Origin: Terfezia claveryi
Taxonomy: Eukaryota; Ascomycota; Pezizomycetes; Pezizales; Pezizaceae
Length of the DNA: 64,000 bases
Reading direction: 5' to 3'
Assembly (NCBI GenBank): GCA_015179025.1
Contig: WHUX01000011.1
Coordinates: forward strand, 372,001-436,000
The notes under the pieces were generated by a model, which worked only from the letters and a program-made list of their open reading frames with translations, was not told the DNA's origin and made no database searches. This document shows positions 11,670 through 23,746 of the stretch, piece after piece (within the stretch, counting starts at the first letter, position 1; each line of letters begins with the position of its first letter). Both the position numbers and the translations under genes were made by a program.

Positions 11670-13411
11670 CTAAACACTACTCATAAAATTCGCATTCTGG
11701 TACCACCCCACCAGGGGACTCTCACCACTTCTCACAGTCACCTCCTCCAAGACACACCACCTCTTTACAAACTCCCCATGCGCCATGACCCTCGTCAACT
11801 TGCCCGTCAGGGCTCTATAGAGGCTCTCCGTGAGTGCCCAGTCCGTCGGGAACAAAATGTCAAAATACCCCTGGTGGACATAAATGGTACCAACTGGCAC
11901 TGTTTCTCTCTTATACCTCGTCTGCACGACGGGTGCGTTCCACCCCTCCACCGCGTCGGGCAGCCGCGAGAAATCTGACGTGACGAGTCTGTGCTCGGGA
12001 AAGTACTCGCGCAGCACATCAAAGAAGGTGAGAAGTTTTGTGGAGATGAATTCCGGCTTGGAAAGGTTCGTGGAGAAGGGGAGGGAGGTGTGGAGGGAGC
12101 GGGCGAGACCGGATAACGGGGAGTAAGGATGGTGGAAGGGCCATAAAGGGTCTTTGTCAAAGAGGAGGGACTTGAGTGCGCTGGAAGTGGTGTCGCTGGG
12201 GGGGTGCGCGTGCTGCCGGAGTTTGAGGAACCGAGAGGCGAGTGGGTCGAGGTGGGGTGTGTAGAATTCGTGAAAGTCCCCACGGGTGTCGATGAGTACC
12301 AGGCCTTGCAGTGGTTGCGAGGTGCGGTAGTCGTACCGGAGGATGTCGTGGGCAAAGTTGTCAAAGACTTCGAGGGCGAGGAAGAAGCATGGGCTGGGGA
12401 TATAGGTGTCCCAGGAGAAGATGGATTTGTTGATGATTTCGACCTTGGGGAGGTGGGATTCGGGGGTATTTAGGGATGTGGGGGGGGAGCAGATGGCATT
12501 GCGCTGGAGATCAGCCAGCTGCGGGGAGATTTCAATTATTTTGTACCTTGTCCGCTCGTATACATCTGGGTCTGTATCGCGAATGTAGTCGAGGATGTTT
12601 GTCATGAGCGTGCCGTTTCCGGCGCCCATTTCGTAAATGACCAAGTCATGGTATGGGTACAGCGAGAGCTTGTAGTTTGTAACGAGATAGCGCGCGATGG
12701 CATAGCCGTAGTGAGGTTTGAATAACTCTGTGGGGGTGTGCCAGAGCTGCCTGACGTCGTTGACGCCCTCTTTTGCGTCCAGGGCATCCTCGAACTCTGT
12801 GTACCGCTGGCCGAGGACGCGGGTGAAGTCGAGGTCGTCTGTTATGGAGGAAAAGTCGAAGGGCTCGCCGGGGGTGAAGATGACGGCTTGTTTGGAGAAG
12901 TAGCCGTAGTTTGGATTGTAGAGGGAGTCTGGTAGCAAGCAAGAAAGGCGTCAGTTTCTCACTGTAACGTAAAAACATTCTCAATCATATCACCAACCCA
13001 AGCCACCCCACCCACCGCAATTGAACGGGGCCTGGACATATATATATGTTTATGTTGCTACTAACCATCTATAAAGTCCCTCGCCCACATCTTGACCCTC
13101 TTCGGCCGCTCCCTCCGCCCGACCAAGTCCGCGGCAGTCACCATTGGGTATCTGTCAAACTCCTGGGAGACATCCTGATACATGTGGATCGACCTGGGCT
13201 GCCACGCCACCACCTCCTCCTTCTTCTTCTTCGCCTTCTTCTGGTGGTGCCCTCCACCGGGGGTACTACTCGCCACGAGTGCTCTGCGGCCTACATTGGC
13301 ATTGGGCCGCGGGGGGTGTGGGCGGGCGAGGAGGGGCGAGGATCGGCGGAGGAGGAGGGCGCGGTGGTGGAAGAGGGTGCGGAAGATTGAGGAGACGAGG
13401 GGGGAGTCCAT
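11670..13411 (-). CDS. MidA/NDUFAF7-family SAM-dependent methyltransferase, mitochondrial
   Basis: Predicted class I methyltransferase of the DUF185 (Methyltransf_28) family, whose best-known member NDUFAF7 dimethylates an arginine of a complex I subunit. 534 aa from two exons, 13411-13066 and 12928-11670; the GT..AG intron joins to give DFIDDSLYNPNYGYFSK. The N-terminus (about residues 1-50) is rich in Arg and Leu with almost no acidic residues, which suits a mitochondrial presequence. The SAM motif I is VIYEMGAGNGTL, and the family's HTPTELFKPHYGYAIARYL block precedes it. The sequence is more divergent than typical NDUFAF7, so the substrate is open. The gene is head-to-head with the cysteine synthase-like gene across 544 bp. 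Confidence 0.8.
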
Positions 13412-13955
13412 GGCCGCGTGGGGGTTGTTGCAAGTTGATATTTAGATTTTTTTTTTTTCTGCTGTATGTGGAGGGGGAGGGGAGGGGGGGGCACCATATG
13501 TATAATAATATTATAACAGTACATGGAGAAGTACCTATGGCTATGTGATGCCATACCATTACATAGGTATGTAATATATCCTCTGTTATATCCTTCATAT
13601 ACAGTAACTATAATACAAGTACTTATCTACAGTCAGTATACATAGACTTTCATGTACATTACATAGTTACTGTACTTATGTATGTACTCTTATAGCATAC
13701 CCTTGCATAAGTACAGTACATACGGATACACACCTCCTCATATGTACATAACTATACCTACATACACCACAGTACACAGTTACGTTACATAGAAATAGAC
13801 TACTCCGTACAGGTATCCGTACCTACGTACATATGTACTTACATCTCCCTCACACCTTTCACCCATATAAACCCATAACGTAGTACACATTATATTCCGT
13901 TAAACAATGTCCATTGTATCTACAGAGTCAATCGCCCCACCACTCCACTCCGCCC
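13412..13955. promoter_or_regulatory. Divergent promoter region, GTAC-rich
   Basis: 544 bp between two divergent genes. About 13500-13860 is unusually rich in GTAC, TACATA and TACAGTAC words. A TATA-like catataaac sits at about 13865, some 90 bp before the cysteine synthase ATG. Confidence 0.5.
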
Positions 13956-15460
13956 ATGCACGACCACACTCACCACCACCCTCTCCTCCTCCTCACCACC
14001 GGCCTCTTTGCCGGCGCGCTCCTCGCCCTCGCCGTCCAGAGACTCAAGCCAAAACGGCGAAAGGAAGACATCCGCAGCGGCATCGAAGAATGCATTGGCA
14101 ACACTCCACTCATACGCATCAAGTCGCTGAGCGACGCCACGGGTTGTGAGATCTTAGGCAAGGCAGAGGTAATGTGGTTTCTTGTTGGCCTGGAGCGGGG
14201 CGCCAGAGGGGGGGGGTTGCGTGAGCTGATGGTGATGCCGCCGTGTGGATGGAGTAGTTCCTCGAGCCCGGTGGGTCGATTAAAGACCGGGTGGCATTGA
14301 ATATAATCAAGACGGTAGACATCCCCCTTCTAGATTCCAGTTCTCTCCTTTCCACTGGGTGGGGCAGCATCATGTGTTTTAACTTTCTAACTCCCCTCCC
14401 CCCCAACAGGCGGAAGAACAAGGCCTCCTCCGCCCCTACTCTGGTGATGTCGTCTACGAAGGCACCGTCGGCTCCACGGGCGTCTCCCTCGCCATGCTCT
14501 GCCGGGCCCGAGGCTACCTCGCCCACATGTATCTACCCCTTCCTCCCTTCCCCCCCCCCCCTAATTACCCACTGAACCCTTTCCCTACGCAGCTGCATGC
14601 CCAACGACCAATCCCTCGAAAAATCCTCCCTCCTCCTCAAACTCGGCGCCGCCCTCACCACGACCCCTCCCGCGCCCATCGTCTCCCCCACACACTTTGT
14701 CAATCTCGCGCGCACTCTCTCCACCACGCACCCCACCCTCCCCTCCTCCACCCCCTCCTCTCACGGCTATTTTGCAAATCAATTCGAGACCCCCTACAAC
14801 TTCGCCGCGCATTACACCACCACCGGGCCCGAGATCTTCTCCCAGTGCGGCGGGCGTCTCTCGGCGTTTGTTTCTGGTGCAGGCACAGGAGGTACCCTCT
14901 CCGGCGTAGCCGCGTACCTGAAATCCCAGGACCCGAATATCAAAATCGTGCTTGCAGACCCGCAAGGGTCTGGCTTGTACAACAAGATCAAGCACGGAGT
15001 CCTGTTCTCCCCCACCGAGAAAGAAGGCACCCGCCGCCGATCACAGGTCGACACCATCGTTGAAGGCATAGGCCTCAACCGACTCACTCACAACTTTAAT
15101 CTCGGGCGCCCGCTCATCACCGACGCAATCCGCGTCTCGGACGAGGAGGCACTAGCTATGGCGAGGTTTTTGGTCGAAAAGGATGGATTGTTCCTGGGGT
15201 CTTCAAGCGCAGTCAATTGTTTTGCGGCAGTGAAGCTCGCGATGGAGTTGGGCCCCGGCCATAGGATTGTCACCATACTGTGCGATAGTGGCACGAGGCA
15301 TTTAAGCAAGTTTTGGAAAGGGATGGAGGTGGGCGCTAGCTGGGATATGGAGATTGGGGATGTCCTTGGGGCGAGTAGGATTAGGAGGTTTAGCGACGGT
15401 GCGAAGCATAATAGGGAAAAAGTGCCGGCGGAGTTGAGAAATGAGGAGTTTGCAGCATAG
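13956..15460 (+). CDS. Cysteine synthase-like PLP enzyme with N-terminal membrane anchor
   Basis: Fold-type II PLP enzyme of the cysteine synthase/CBS family, 418 aa. Exons are 13956-14168, 14258-14314, 14410-14528 and 14593-15460. The start ATG opens MHDHTHHH and leads into a hydrophobic helix (LLLLTTGLFAGALLALAV, residues 9-27). IGNTPLIRI marks the start of the fold. PGGSIKDRVA carries the PLP lysine and lies in the tiny second exon of 57 nt. Further marks are GSTGVSLAM, the GAGTGGTLSG phosphate loop and GLFLGSSSAVN. The anchor plus this fold match the yeast outer-mitochondrial-membrane protein Mcy1 (YGR012W) and its fungal relatives. The location and true reaction are inferences; there are no CBS domains. 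Confidence 0.9.
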
Positions 15461-15984
15461 CGAGGTGGAGGGGGGGGCGCCTCAGGGTAATTGTAATACG
15501 GTCTTGGGTAATATAATAGCGCTATATATAATTAAGGGACAAAAAATTAAACTGGATACTTTTTTCAGAGAGAAAGACACTGGGTATATATATATATATA
15601 GTATCCAAATTGTTTATATTTATTCGGAAATTCATTCAATTTTGAACCTTAGCATACACACAACGGGACTGGATAACGGAATTTTTTTTATTTATTTATT
15701 TATTTTTTTTTGGGAGGGAGGGGGGTCGAAAGCTTGATACAACAAATATGTACTAGGTAAGCAACTTAGATGAGGAGGTTAAGAAGTTTAAAAAATATAG
15801 AGGGGAAGAAAAAAGGGGGAAATATAAAAGGAAAAAAAAAATCTCGCCATATAATAAATAATTCATAATTATTCCAACTCTCACTCACTCTAATAAACTT
15901 GAACAAAAAAAAAATAGTTACATGCCAGAGATACTGGTATCGTAATTTTTTTTTAAAAAAAAAAAAAAAGAAAAGAAAACATGT
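15461..15984. other. Convergent 3' spacer
   Basis: AT-rich DNA with (TA)n at 15588-15600 and TTTA repeats near 15690-15710, between two convergent genes. Nothing else seen. Confidence 0.5.
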
Positions 15985-18820
15985 TTATAGAGAATCCACA
16001 GTACTCGCCAAGTGCTCCATAGATCCACTTCTCTCCTCACCGTCTGTGTCTACAGCTGCCCTACGGCTTTCGATACCCTCACCCCGCCTATCATCATTCC
16101 CACCGCGCTCTCCCATAACCTTCGCTTCGCTAACATTTCCTTCTCCACCTAGCATCTTCATACCCTCTATATTCTCCTTTTTCTTACCCTCCTCCTCATT
16201 CTTCTTCTCGGCAGTCTCTAGTTCCTTCGCCTTCTCTTCTGTAATCTCCACAGCATCCAATTCCTTGTCTTTCTCCTCCGTAATATCCGCAGACTCCGCA
16301 ATCTCCAGTCCCTTCTCCCCCCCCTCTCTCTCCTTTCTGGTATAGAAGCTTCACTAGCACTATTTCCATCCCCTGCATTACTCACAAATGCTAACCCGCT
16401 CTCCTCTCCAGGGAGGAGCACTGCATCATTCAGATTCTTGTCTTTCTTATCTTTCTTGCCTTTCTTGTCCTTCTTGTCCTTCTTGTCCTTCTTGTCCTTC
16501 TTGTCCTTCTTGTCCTCTTTGTCCCCTTGTCCTCCTTGTCCCCCTTGTCCTCCATGTCCTGCTTGTCCTCCTGATCTTTCCTCTCCTTGTCCTTTTTATC
16601 TTTCTTCTCCTTCTTCTCCTTCCTCTCCTTCTTCTCCTTCCTCTCCTTCTTCTCCTTCTTCTCCTTCTTCCACCTCTTCACCTTCCCTCCAAGCCCACCT
16701 CCTTTGCCAGCTTTCGTCACATCGTCCCCTAGCTCCGCTTTCTCCAGCACAACCCTACTTCCCTGGCCTGCTTTTTCCGTGGTAGATTCGCCGCCCTTGA
16801 GTTTACCTTTAATATGTTTTCCGAGCCTTTTTATCTTCTTACGTTCCTCCACAAACTTCGAATACGCCTCCAACCCTACCAACACCGCATATGACTTGCT
16901 AATAGAAACGCCCGACATGTCAACCCCCGCATCCTCCAAGCTCTTCAGAAACTTCTTGAAATTCGATGCCGGCGGTCTATAATGCCCGCTCAGCGGACTC
17001 AGTCTCTTCAACTGCCCATCCTTAATCTTGATCAACCCCGCAGCACTAACCCTCGCCCCGTGCAAAAAGCTACTATGCTGGAACGCACCAGACTGCTTGA
17101 TCCCAACGTATAGGCGGAAACTCGTGTCCGCTACGAAGATCCAGGTGTTTTTCTTTGTAGTTCTCCGGAGGAGACGGTTGAGGATGTGTGTGGGGCTGAA
17201 GCGGTAGATGGCTTTGGATTTGGTGCCTGCGGGGCGGGTGTATCTGTGGGCTGCTTCGGAGTCGGAGGAGCTGGAGGAGCTGGAAGAGCTGGAGGAGGGA
17301 GATGATGAAGAGGAAGAGGAGGAGGTAGGGCGGGAGCGTGCTTGAGGTTGTGTTTCGGCTCCAGGTCGTTGGCTTTTATGGTAACACAGATGAATCGGCC
17401 AATGCGGTAGATGCGGCCAATTACTCTGAAGGCTCCCCTGCTGTTCCGTATTTCCCTTCCCATCATCTACACTCCCCTCCCCACCCTCCTTCTCTTTCTC
17501 CTTCTCTTTCTCCTTCTCTTTCTTTTTCTCCTCCCCCTTCTCTTTTACCTTCGCCTCAATCGCAGGAACAACTCCATACTTACTATTCTTCCACTTTTCA
17601 CTCGTATCAATCTTCTCCCCATTCTTCGCCCAGCGCAACTTACCCTCCTCGTCAATCCTCACCAAATACGACTGTCTCTCCTCCCTACTCAAATATCTGA
17701 CCCTCTCCCCATCCAACTGCTCCCTTGGGCATTGGCTTAGCTCTAGCCCCGCCCCCGCGCCGTAGTCAAGCCAGTAAAAGAAATTCTCATTTGTAGGCTG
17801 CGTCCGCCAGTAGTCATGGTATACCTTTAGGTTCGCTCCGTACCGGTGCTTGAGGTCCACTAGTTCAAGGAAGTATTGCATGTCCATTGCTATTGCGTTC
17901 TTCTGGCGCTCGAGGTTCTTCTCCCGAATACGTTCTTTTCTACGGCGTTTTTCCATGGAGGCGGCGTTGGTTTTGCCTTTGCGGCTGCTGCTGCTGCTGA
18001 CACCCGCGTCGCCACTGTACTCCAGGGAGTCCTCCTCATCGTCCTCACAACTGCTGCTGCTAGAAGAGCTAGAGCTAGAGCTAGAAGAACTGCTATAGCT
18101 ATCACTTTCTGGGTCGTCCTGCTGGACCATTCTCGCAATATATCCCGCTCTAGCCCAGCGGTCTCGGCTGGGGCTTAGGCTCCTCTTGTTTTTAGATCCA
18201 TCTCCACGGGCTGACTCTGGAGTCAATACCTTTGTAGTGCCCCCCTCGTCTCCCTTTCCTTCATGGTGCTCATCTTTCTCTACCATCGGCGTAAGCGGAG
18301 TAACTTCCGTCCCAATTATGTTTTTACTTTCAGAATTTCTCTCCCGCCCATAGCCGAGCTTCCGCTCTCGCTCCTCCCTGCTCACGGGCTTATTCCGAGT
18401 GCGATAGATAACTTCAGAAAGGGCGTCGTCCCAGCGTTGATCAGGTGTGAGTCTGTGCCCGCGGAGATGCCTCCTCTCACGGTGGTCTCTGTAAGCTTTT
18501 TGGATGTTGATCGCAGCGGCGTATTCTTCTGCCGTGGCGCATTCGCGGTGGTGGTGGTGGTGGTTATGTTGGTGATGTTTGTGATGTTGGTGTTGCTGGG
18601 AACTTGACTCCCCAACATCGGTCTTCTTCTGAATGTCTTGCTCACTGGTGTTTTGTGGATCGATATCCCCCTTGGGGTGTATATTGAGTGGGGATCCTGG
18701 TATTTCCGTAGCAGGAACAACCATCATCGAATCTTTCTGGTTGCTTAAGCTTCCTTCTTGCTCTACCGCCTGAGCTGGGGTATCTCCGTTCCCAATAAGT
18801 ATATGTCCCTCGTCCGCCAT
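15985..18820 (-). CDS. IQ-motif protein of the plant IQM type (C-terminus frame-broken)
   Basis: Predicted calmodulin-binding protein. The unbroken frame runs 18820-16430 (796 aa). An IQ motif lies at about residues 104-123 (AINIQKAYRDHRERRH). From about 323 comes a domain close to plant IQM proteins: LKHRYGANLKVYHDYW, NFFYWLDYGAGAGLELSQCP, and after a 135-residue Lys/Glu- and Ser-rich insertion, WIFVADTSFRLYVG, GAFQHSSFLHGARVSAAG and SGHYRPPASNF (to about 632). The tail is KDK-type repeats. Frame breaks: C4 at 16523-16526 and C8 at 16317-16324 each look one base short. With both allowed for, good acidic coding sequence (ELDAVEITEEKAKELE and more) continues to a stop at 15985-15987. Read literally, the protein ends in the repetitive RTRRTRRTR run, an out-of-frame reading of the KDK repeat. 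Confidence 0.85.
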
Positions 18821-20226
18821 TCTTGCGTTCTGTGTACTTTCTGTGCCTGAATTTATATTCCCCCCCAGACTGTAACCTCAGTCCCGTAGAGTTGTATCTC
18901 CACTCCTGTAGATTATGCCCCCAAACTCAACGTAAACGCCCCCAAGGATCTAGTTGAATGTATTTGAATCGTTGACGCCGAATGAATCTTCTACTGAACT
19001 ATACAGTCCGAATCAAAGCACGAATCCCCCAAAGTGTTGAAGTACATATAGCCAGGAACTTGGAGAGTAAGCACATTAATACCAGCACAGCTTCGCAAAC
19101 AACAGGGCTGGGCATACATAAAGCAACGTACATTGGCATGCGGCGGAATGATGATGATCATACAGAGATGTAAGTTAGGCACACAAGCAGGTGCGGGGCA
19201 GGGTATCGGTATGCAGCTTTCAAACGCAAAAGCAAAAACTAAACTTCTCGCCAATTTCTAAATCACTGCCACGAAACATAACGAAGTAGTAGGCTTGGAA
19301 TTGTATGGAAATGTCAGCAGATACGTACAGTACGCTCCGTGTATCACCAACTATCAACCACACCTGTGATCCGATATATCCGGCTGCTGCGACCTAGGTA
19401 CCCTATACGAACCATATCATATCATATCATTCCATTGAGCATTGATATGTATTGTATAGTATACACTGCAATGCACTGCCACAGAGCCCTACTCAAAGGT
19501 ACCCAAGTAATACCGTTAAGCCATCGTTGCCTTCATCACGATCAGCTCTGAGTAATCACATTCCAATTCTTTGATCCGACTGACGTCAAATATGAAGTAC
19601 CTACCGCAAAACCTCGGAAATAAGGGTCACCCTGTCGAAGGAATGTAGCTATCAGTTGCAACACTGAACCAATATTAGGTACCGGTAGTGCAACAGGACG
19701 TGGGTCTAGGTAGAATTTAGTACGGTATCAGATCCTTATGTATGTACTTACCTAGCAAACCGACATTTAGCCCTGCTTAGGCAACTGGACGCGTAATCTA
19801 GGGATCCAGCATTCAATCCATCTACAAATTTAATCTTCATGCCGGGTTTCACAAGAAGCTTGTGCCCAATTTCATAATCGCTTTTCCCCATCGTTAAATT
19901 ATTATTCAAGTCAAATATTAACGTATGCCCCTCCTTTGTCACTACAAAAAAAAATGCCATGAGAAAGGGATCCTGAAGAATTATGACCAAATATAGAACT
20001 AAGAAACAATGCAGTAATGAGGCAAGCAAAGCAAAACTGTAAAACGCCATTCAACTCTGATATGTATACGCTAAGCAGTTTGCCACGACAACAAGCAACT
20101 TGTACAATTCACCTCCATATAGAACCGAAGCTAAAAACCGTGACATCCATTGACAGTTGGCCTTGAAAGCTCGCCTTCCATTGCTCTACTGCTTCCCCGC
20201 AGGTCATCAACGCCCAAGCTAGCATT
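18821..20226. other. Intergenic region
   Basis: AT-rich with GTAC, TACCGGTA and ATCAT repeats (for example 19405-19430). A short frame at 19748-20050 on the minus strand has no family look. No gene supported. Confidence 0.5.
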
Positions 20227-20938
20227 CTACAACATGCCAAAGAAGCCAACAACCATACAAGCAATCATGGCACCGACACCATAGGCAGACCCAAATGCAG
20301 TAAGGGAAGCGCTGCCCGAGCCCGAGAATGGGTTGCCTTTTGATGTACTGGTGGAGGTGCTGGAACCAGTGTTCGTTGCGGTGCCAGTCGCGGAGAGGGA
20401 AGTAGAGGTGCTTGTGGAGTTCACGCGTCTTGGATCCGAGGCACCGCACTGCTTTCCAGAAAAGCAAAGATTCGCACAGTCCTGGTTGTTGCCACAGTTG
20501 TCGGCGCAAGCCTGCTTACTCTGCATGCACAGGTTGTATGGGATAGTCAAGGAGTATCTATCATAATATTAGCAAAAACGGTCTAGTCTTTGAGAGAGAA
20601 ACCAAGGAACGCATACTCGCTCAAGTTTGGCTTGATATTGCCCGCGCAGATACACTCATAATAGAGATCATCGGGCCAACAGTCGTTGTGTATTGGGTCG
20701 ACATGAGCTTGGTCCTGGCAAAGATTTGGGCAGATACCTATCTGCTGATCACACCAGATCTCACGTGTCGAGTTTACTGGATAGATTCACTTGATCAGAA
20801 GTTGCCTTTCGGAACTAAAGGGGGGATTATTTGATGGTTGTACATACAGACACTATCAGCCGTGATGTCGGGGTAGGTTTGAGCAGAGACCAAAGTGAAA
20901 AGGCCGGAGACCAAAGCGAGGACAGCGACAGACTTCAT
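20227..20938 (-). CDS. Secreted cysteine-rich protein with predicted GPI anchor (DUF7707-like)
   Basis: Predicted cell-surface protein of 193 aa. Exons on the minus strand are 20938-20848, 20776-20617 and 20557-20227, all GT..AG. A signal peptide (about residues 1-20, MKSVAVLALVSGLFTLVSAQ) is followed by a domain with about twelve Cys (REIWCDQQIGICPNLC, NDCWPDDLYYECICAGNIKP, YNLCMQSKQACADNC, CANLCFSGKQC). A Ser/Thr-rich stretch (about 135-165) and a hydrophobic C-terminal tail follow, as in GPI-anchored proteins. The Cys pattern fits the fungal DUF7707 family, which has no known function. A TATA-like tatatata lies at about 21055-21063, some 120 bp upstream. Confidence 0.85.
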
Positions 20939-21499
20939 GGTGCTTTTTTTTTTGGTGAGAGAATTGAGCGAGTGACTATTGATTCCAAATGCGGAGAATA
21001 TCAGCCGAAATTCACGGGAAAAAAAAAACCTAAATATACAGGGGAAGTCAGAAGGTATATATACTGACTGACCTTGAAGGTAAGGGGACGGCGAGGCTGG
21101 ATAGTAACGAAAGTTTAGAGGAACGGCCGCAAGAGGAGCACCAAATGAACGAGTGATGGGTGGATTGAAGAAAGGGTTGAGAAGACTGCGAGGAGAGAAG
21201 GAGCGTAGGTTATTTTTTTTGGGGGGGAGAGGAAACGTAGGACAGGGGAATGGATGGATGGCAGGCAGCAGGGATGTTCGTGGTTGGCAGGAGAGGGAAG
21301 AGAAGCCTAACAGGCCATAAACGGAGGATATTATTAATTTGGTAGTTGAGACTAACCGGCTTACTTTTGCCGTCCCCGATTCCCTATGGGGTTCCCGTAC
21401 ATACTTGCCCAGTTGCGGTTGAGAAACCCGGCATGGGTGTTGATCCGCAATGATGCAAACAAAGGTAAAGTGTTGCTTTGCTATCGACACTCGGGTGTA

Positions 21500-21541
<42 letters not shown>

Positions 21542-22607
21542 ATTTATTGCTGGCTGGCTGAGTGTTATGAGCGTTAAGTGTAGGCATACGTATGTAGGTT
21601 ACCTAGGTAATTAGGTATGGTGGGCAGATTATTTTTGGAACGTGCGGGCTGTGATAATGTCCTACCCACCCTCCAGTCGTACCGTATACCGAACTGACAT
21701 GCTACAGTACGATTTGCTTCTTTGCCTACCAGATATGTACGGTAGACTACTATGAGCGGTGTTGTCGTTCTGGCTACTTAACTGGAGTGGATGGATTGCC
21801 GCATACCTAGCTGGTGGGCGAAAGGGGAATGTTCATTTCGGGCCGGACATGGAGTTCTAACTGTAGGTACCTACCGGTATCGTAATCGTACTGTTATGTA
21901 CCGGCATCGGGAACCCAAGTTTCACGTGTTGTGCGTGTGTAACATTCTATAGGATGCCGGCAAAGTATATACCTATCGTTGGGAACGCCAGCTGGATCTA
22001 CATCAAGTGTAGGTAGCACTGGAGAGGAATTGTTCAATGTCTTCCTGTGGAATTTCGATCAAACTATTCCTGCTGTTGGTGGTTCATTCATACCTACGTA
22101 GTCGCTTTACTTAGTCATATCCCAGTCACGTCAATTTGTTGAAATACAAGTACAGAGGATGTATAGGAAGTAGACTATGCAATGTACATAGAACAGGCTA
22201 TTATTCTGCTCTACCAGCGCGTGCCAGCACACATACTACAAGTAATAAAAAAACTTTTGGCGGAGATTAAAGAGAGGGATAAAAAAAAAAAATAATAATA
22301 ATAAAAATAAAAAATTAAAAAAATAAAAAAAAACAGAGTCCCGGGTAAATTACTCTGTGTCTGGAGCCAGGCCGGACGCCGACGCAAACCTCCCCCCAAA
22401 ATAAAATAAAAACAGACGCCGAAACTTCCAAATCAATCAACCCCCAGCTCCCAACATATCCATACCCCCACGCCCCGCTGCAAAAGTTAGACCTCTATTA
22501 ACAGTCATTCATACATGCGATATTACCCAGGGGGCAAGCACCCATAAACCTATATTTGACACTCCACCTCAGCTCAGCCTACATCTACAGCTCATCCAAC
22601 CCTCACC
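20939..22607. other. Divergent intergenic region with CTG repeat
   Basis: Upstream space of the DUF7707-like gene and of YPT35. It holds a (CTG)13-type repeat at 21501-21541, GTAC-rich DNA (21580-21760) and an A/T-only stretch at 22280-22332. No gene seen; frames crossing the CTG tract are repeat-driven. Confidence 0.55.
21501..21541. repeat. (CTG)n trinucleotide microsatellite
   Basis: At least 13 uninterrupted CTG units. Confidence 0.95.
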
Positions 22608-23302
22608 ATGCTCTCCCGCTCCCGTACCCGATCAACCTCCTCCCTCAAAGGCAGCTCCCCCACCCCCATCCTCCGCCGCACTTCCAGCCGCGACTCGATC
22701 AAATCAATGCAACGCATTGCACCCATCCTCCTCCTCGACAATACCATCAACCCCGGCGAAAACAGCCCGAGTCTATGGGCGCGCAGCGTCAGAGTGACGG
22801 ATTATGTGATTGTTGCTGGGAGTAGGACCAGGGCCGGGGCATATGTACTTTGGAGTTGTTACATTGAAACGCTAGAGGTGAGTGAATTACTTGATTTTTG
22901 CCGTGGCGGGTGGGGGGAGCTTGGACACCACTTCCCCCCTACCCAAGTCGTCAAATCCACTACAACTTCATGTACCATTACTGACCCCATCTACCCAGGG
23001 AGCTCAATTCGTCGTTCGCCGGCGCTATTCCGACTTCGTCACCCTCCGCGACAAGCTCAAAGTCACGTTCCCCCGCTCCCTCGCCTCTCTACCAGTCCTA
23101 CCTCCAAAGAGTGTCGTTTGTAAGTCACCGCAACTTCCACCTTCAAAGATCCAGGCTCTAATATTCCACAGGGAAATTCCGCCCAGCCTTCCTTGAAACA
23201 CGGAGACAGGGCCTGAGTTACTTTCTCTCGTGTGTCCTGCTGAATCCGGAGTTTGCGGGGAGTGCGATTGTTAAGGATTTTTTGCTGCATGAAAAGGTTT
23301 AG
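22608..23302 (+). CDS. YPT35: PX-domain protein YPT35
   Basis: Phosphoinositide-binding PX protein of 173 aa. Yeast Ypt35 sits on endosomes and the vacuole, where it recruits the lipid-transfer protein Vps13. Exons are 22608-22877, 22999-23119 and 23172-23302. The N-terminus is Ser/Arg-rich. The PX domain follows: LWARSVRVTDYVIVAGS, then RRRYSDF with the phosphate-binding Arg, LPPKSVV split by the second intron, WKFRPAFLETRRQGLSYFLSC and LLNPEFAGSAIVKDFL. The order and the short length match the fungal YPT35 PX subfamily. The stop is TAG at 23300. Confidence 0.9.
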
Positions 23303-23715
23303 GCTTGCCGCCCCCTAGGCTGCTGCAGCACAAGGAGGGCGTAGGGCTTATATCGGATATGCTATTGTATGAATATATGTATCAACAATTTAGGTGTGAT
23401 GAGATGAGATGAGGAGGATTAACTAACGAATAATGAATAATGGACAATGGGTGATAGATGGATGGGGGTAATGAAATGATTGAGGGGCAGGGGTGGTGGC
23501 TACAGCGGGTTTCATCTTTATTCTTTCAACCACTTATAAATACCAGTTTTGGTGTTTGTTGCTCTGGGTATTGGTGTGCCCTTGACTACGCTTATCTGTC
23601 TATCTATTGCCTCCCTCAATCATTGTCTTTCTTATACCCCCATTTTTATTTCTCCTGCAAAATGTTTGTCTGGGGCTTTTCTCCCTTTTGCTTATAGGGG
23701 CATAGGTGTAGGGTT

Positions 23716-23746
<31 letters not shown>

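Noticed and set aside
19748..20050. 100-codon minus-strand frame with a hydrophobic N-terminus
   Set aside because: No family look, no splice context, AT-rich setting.
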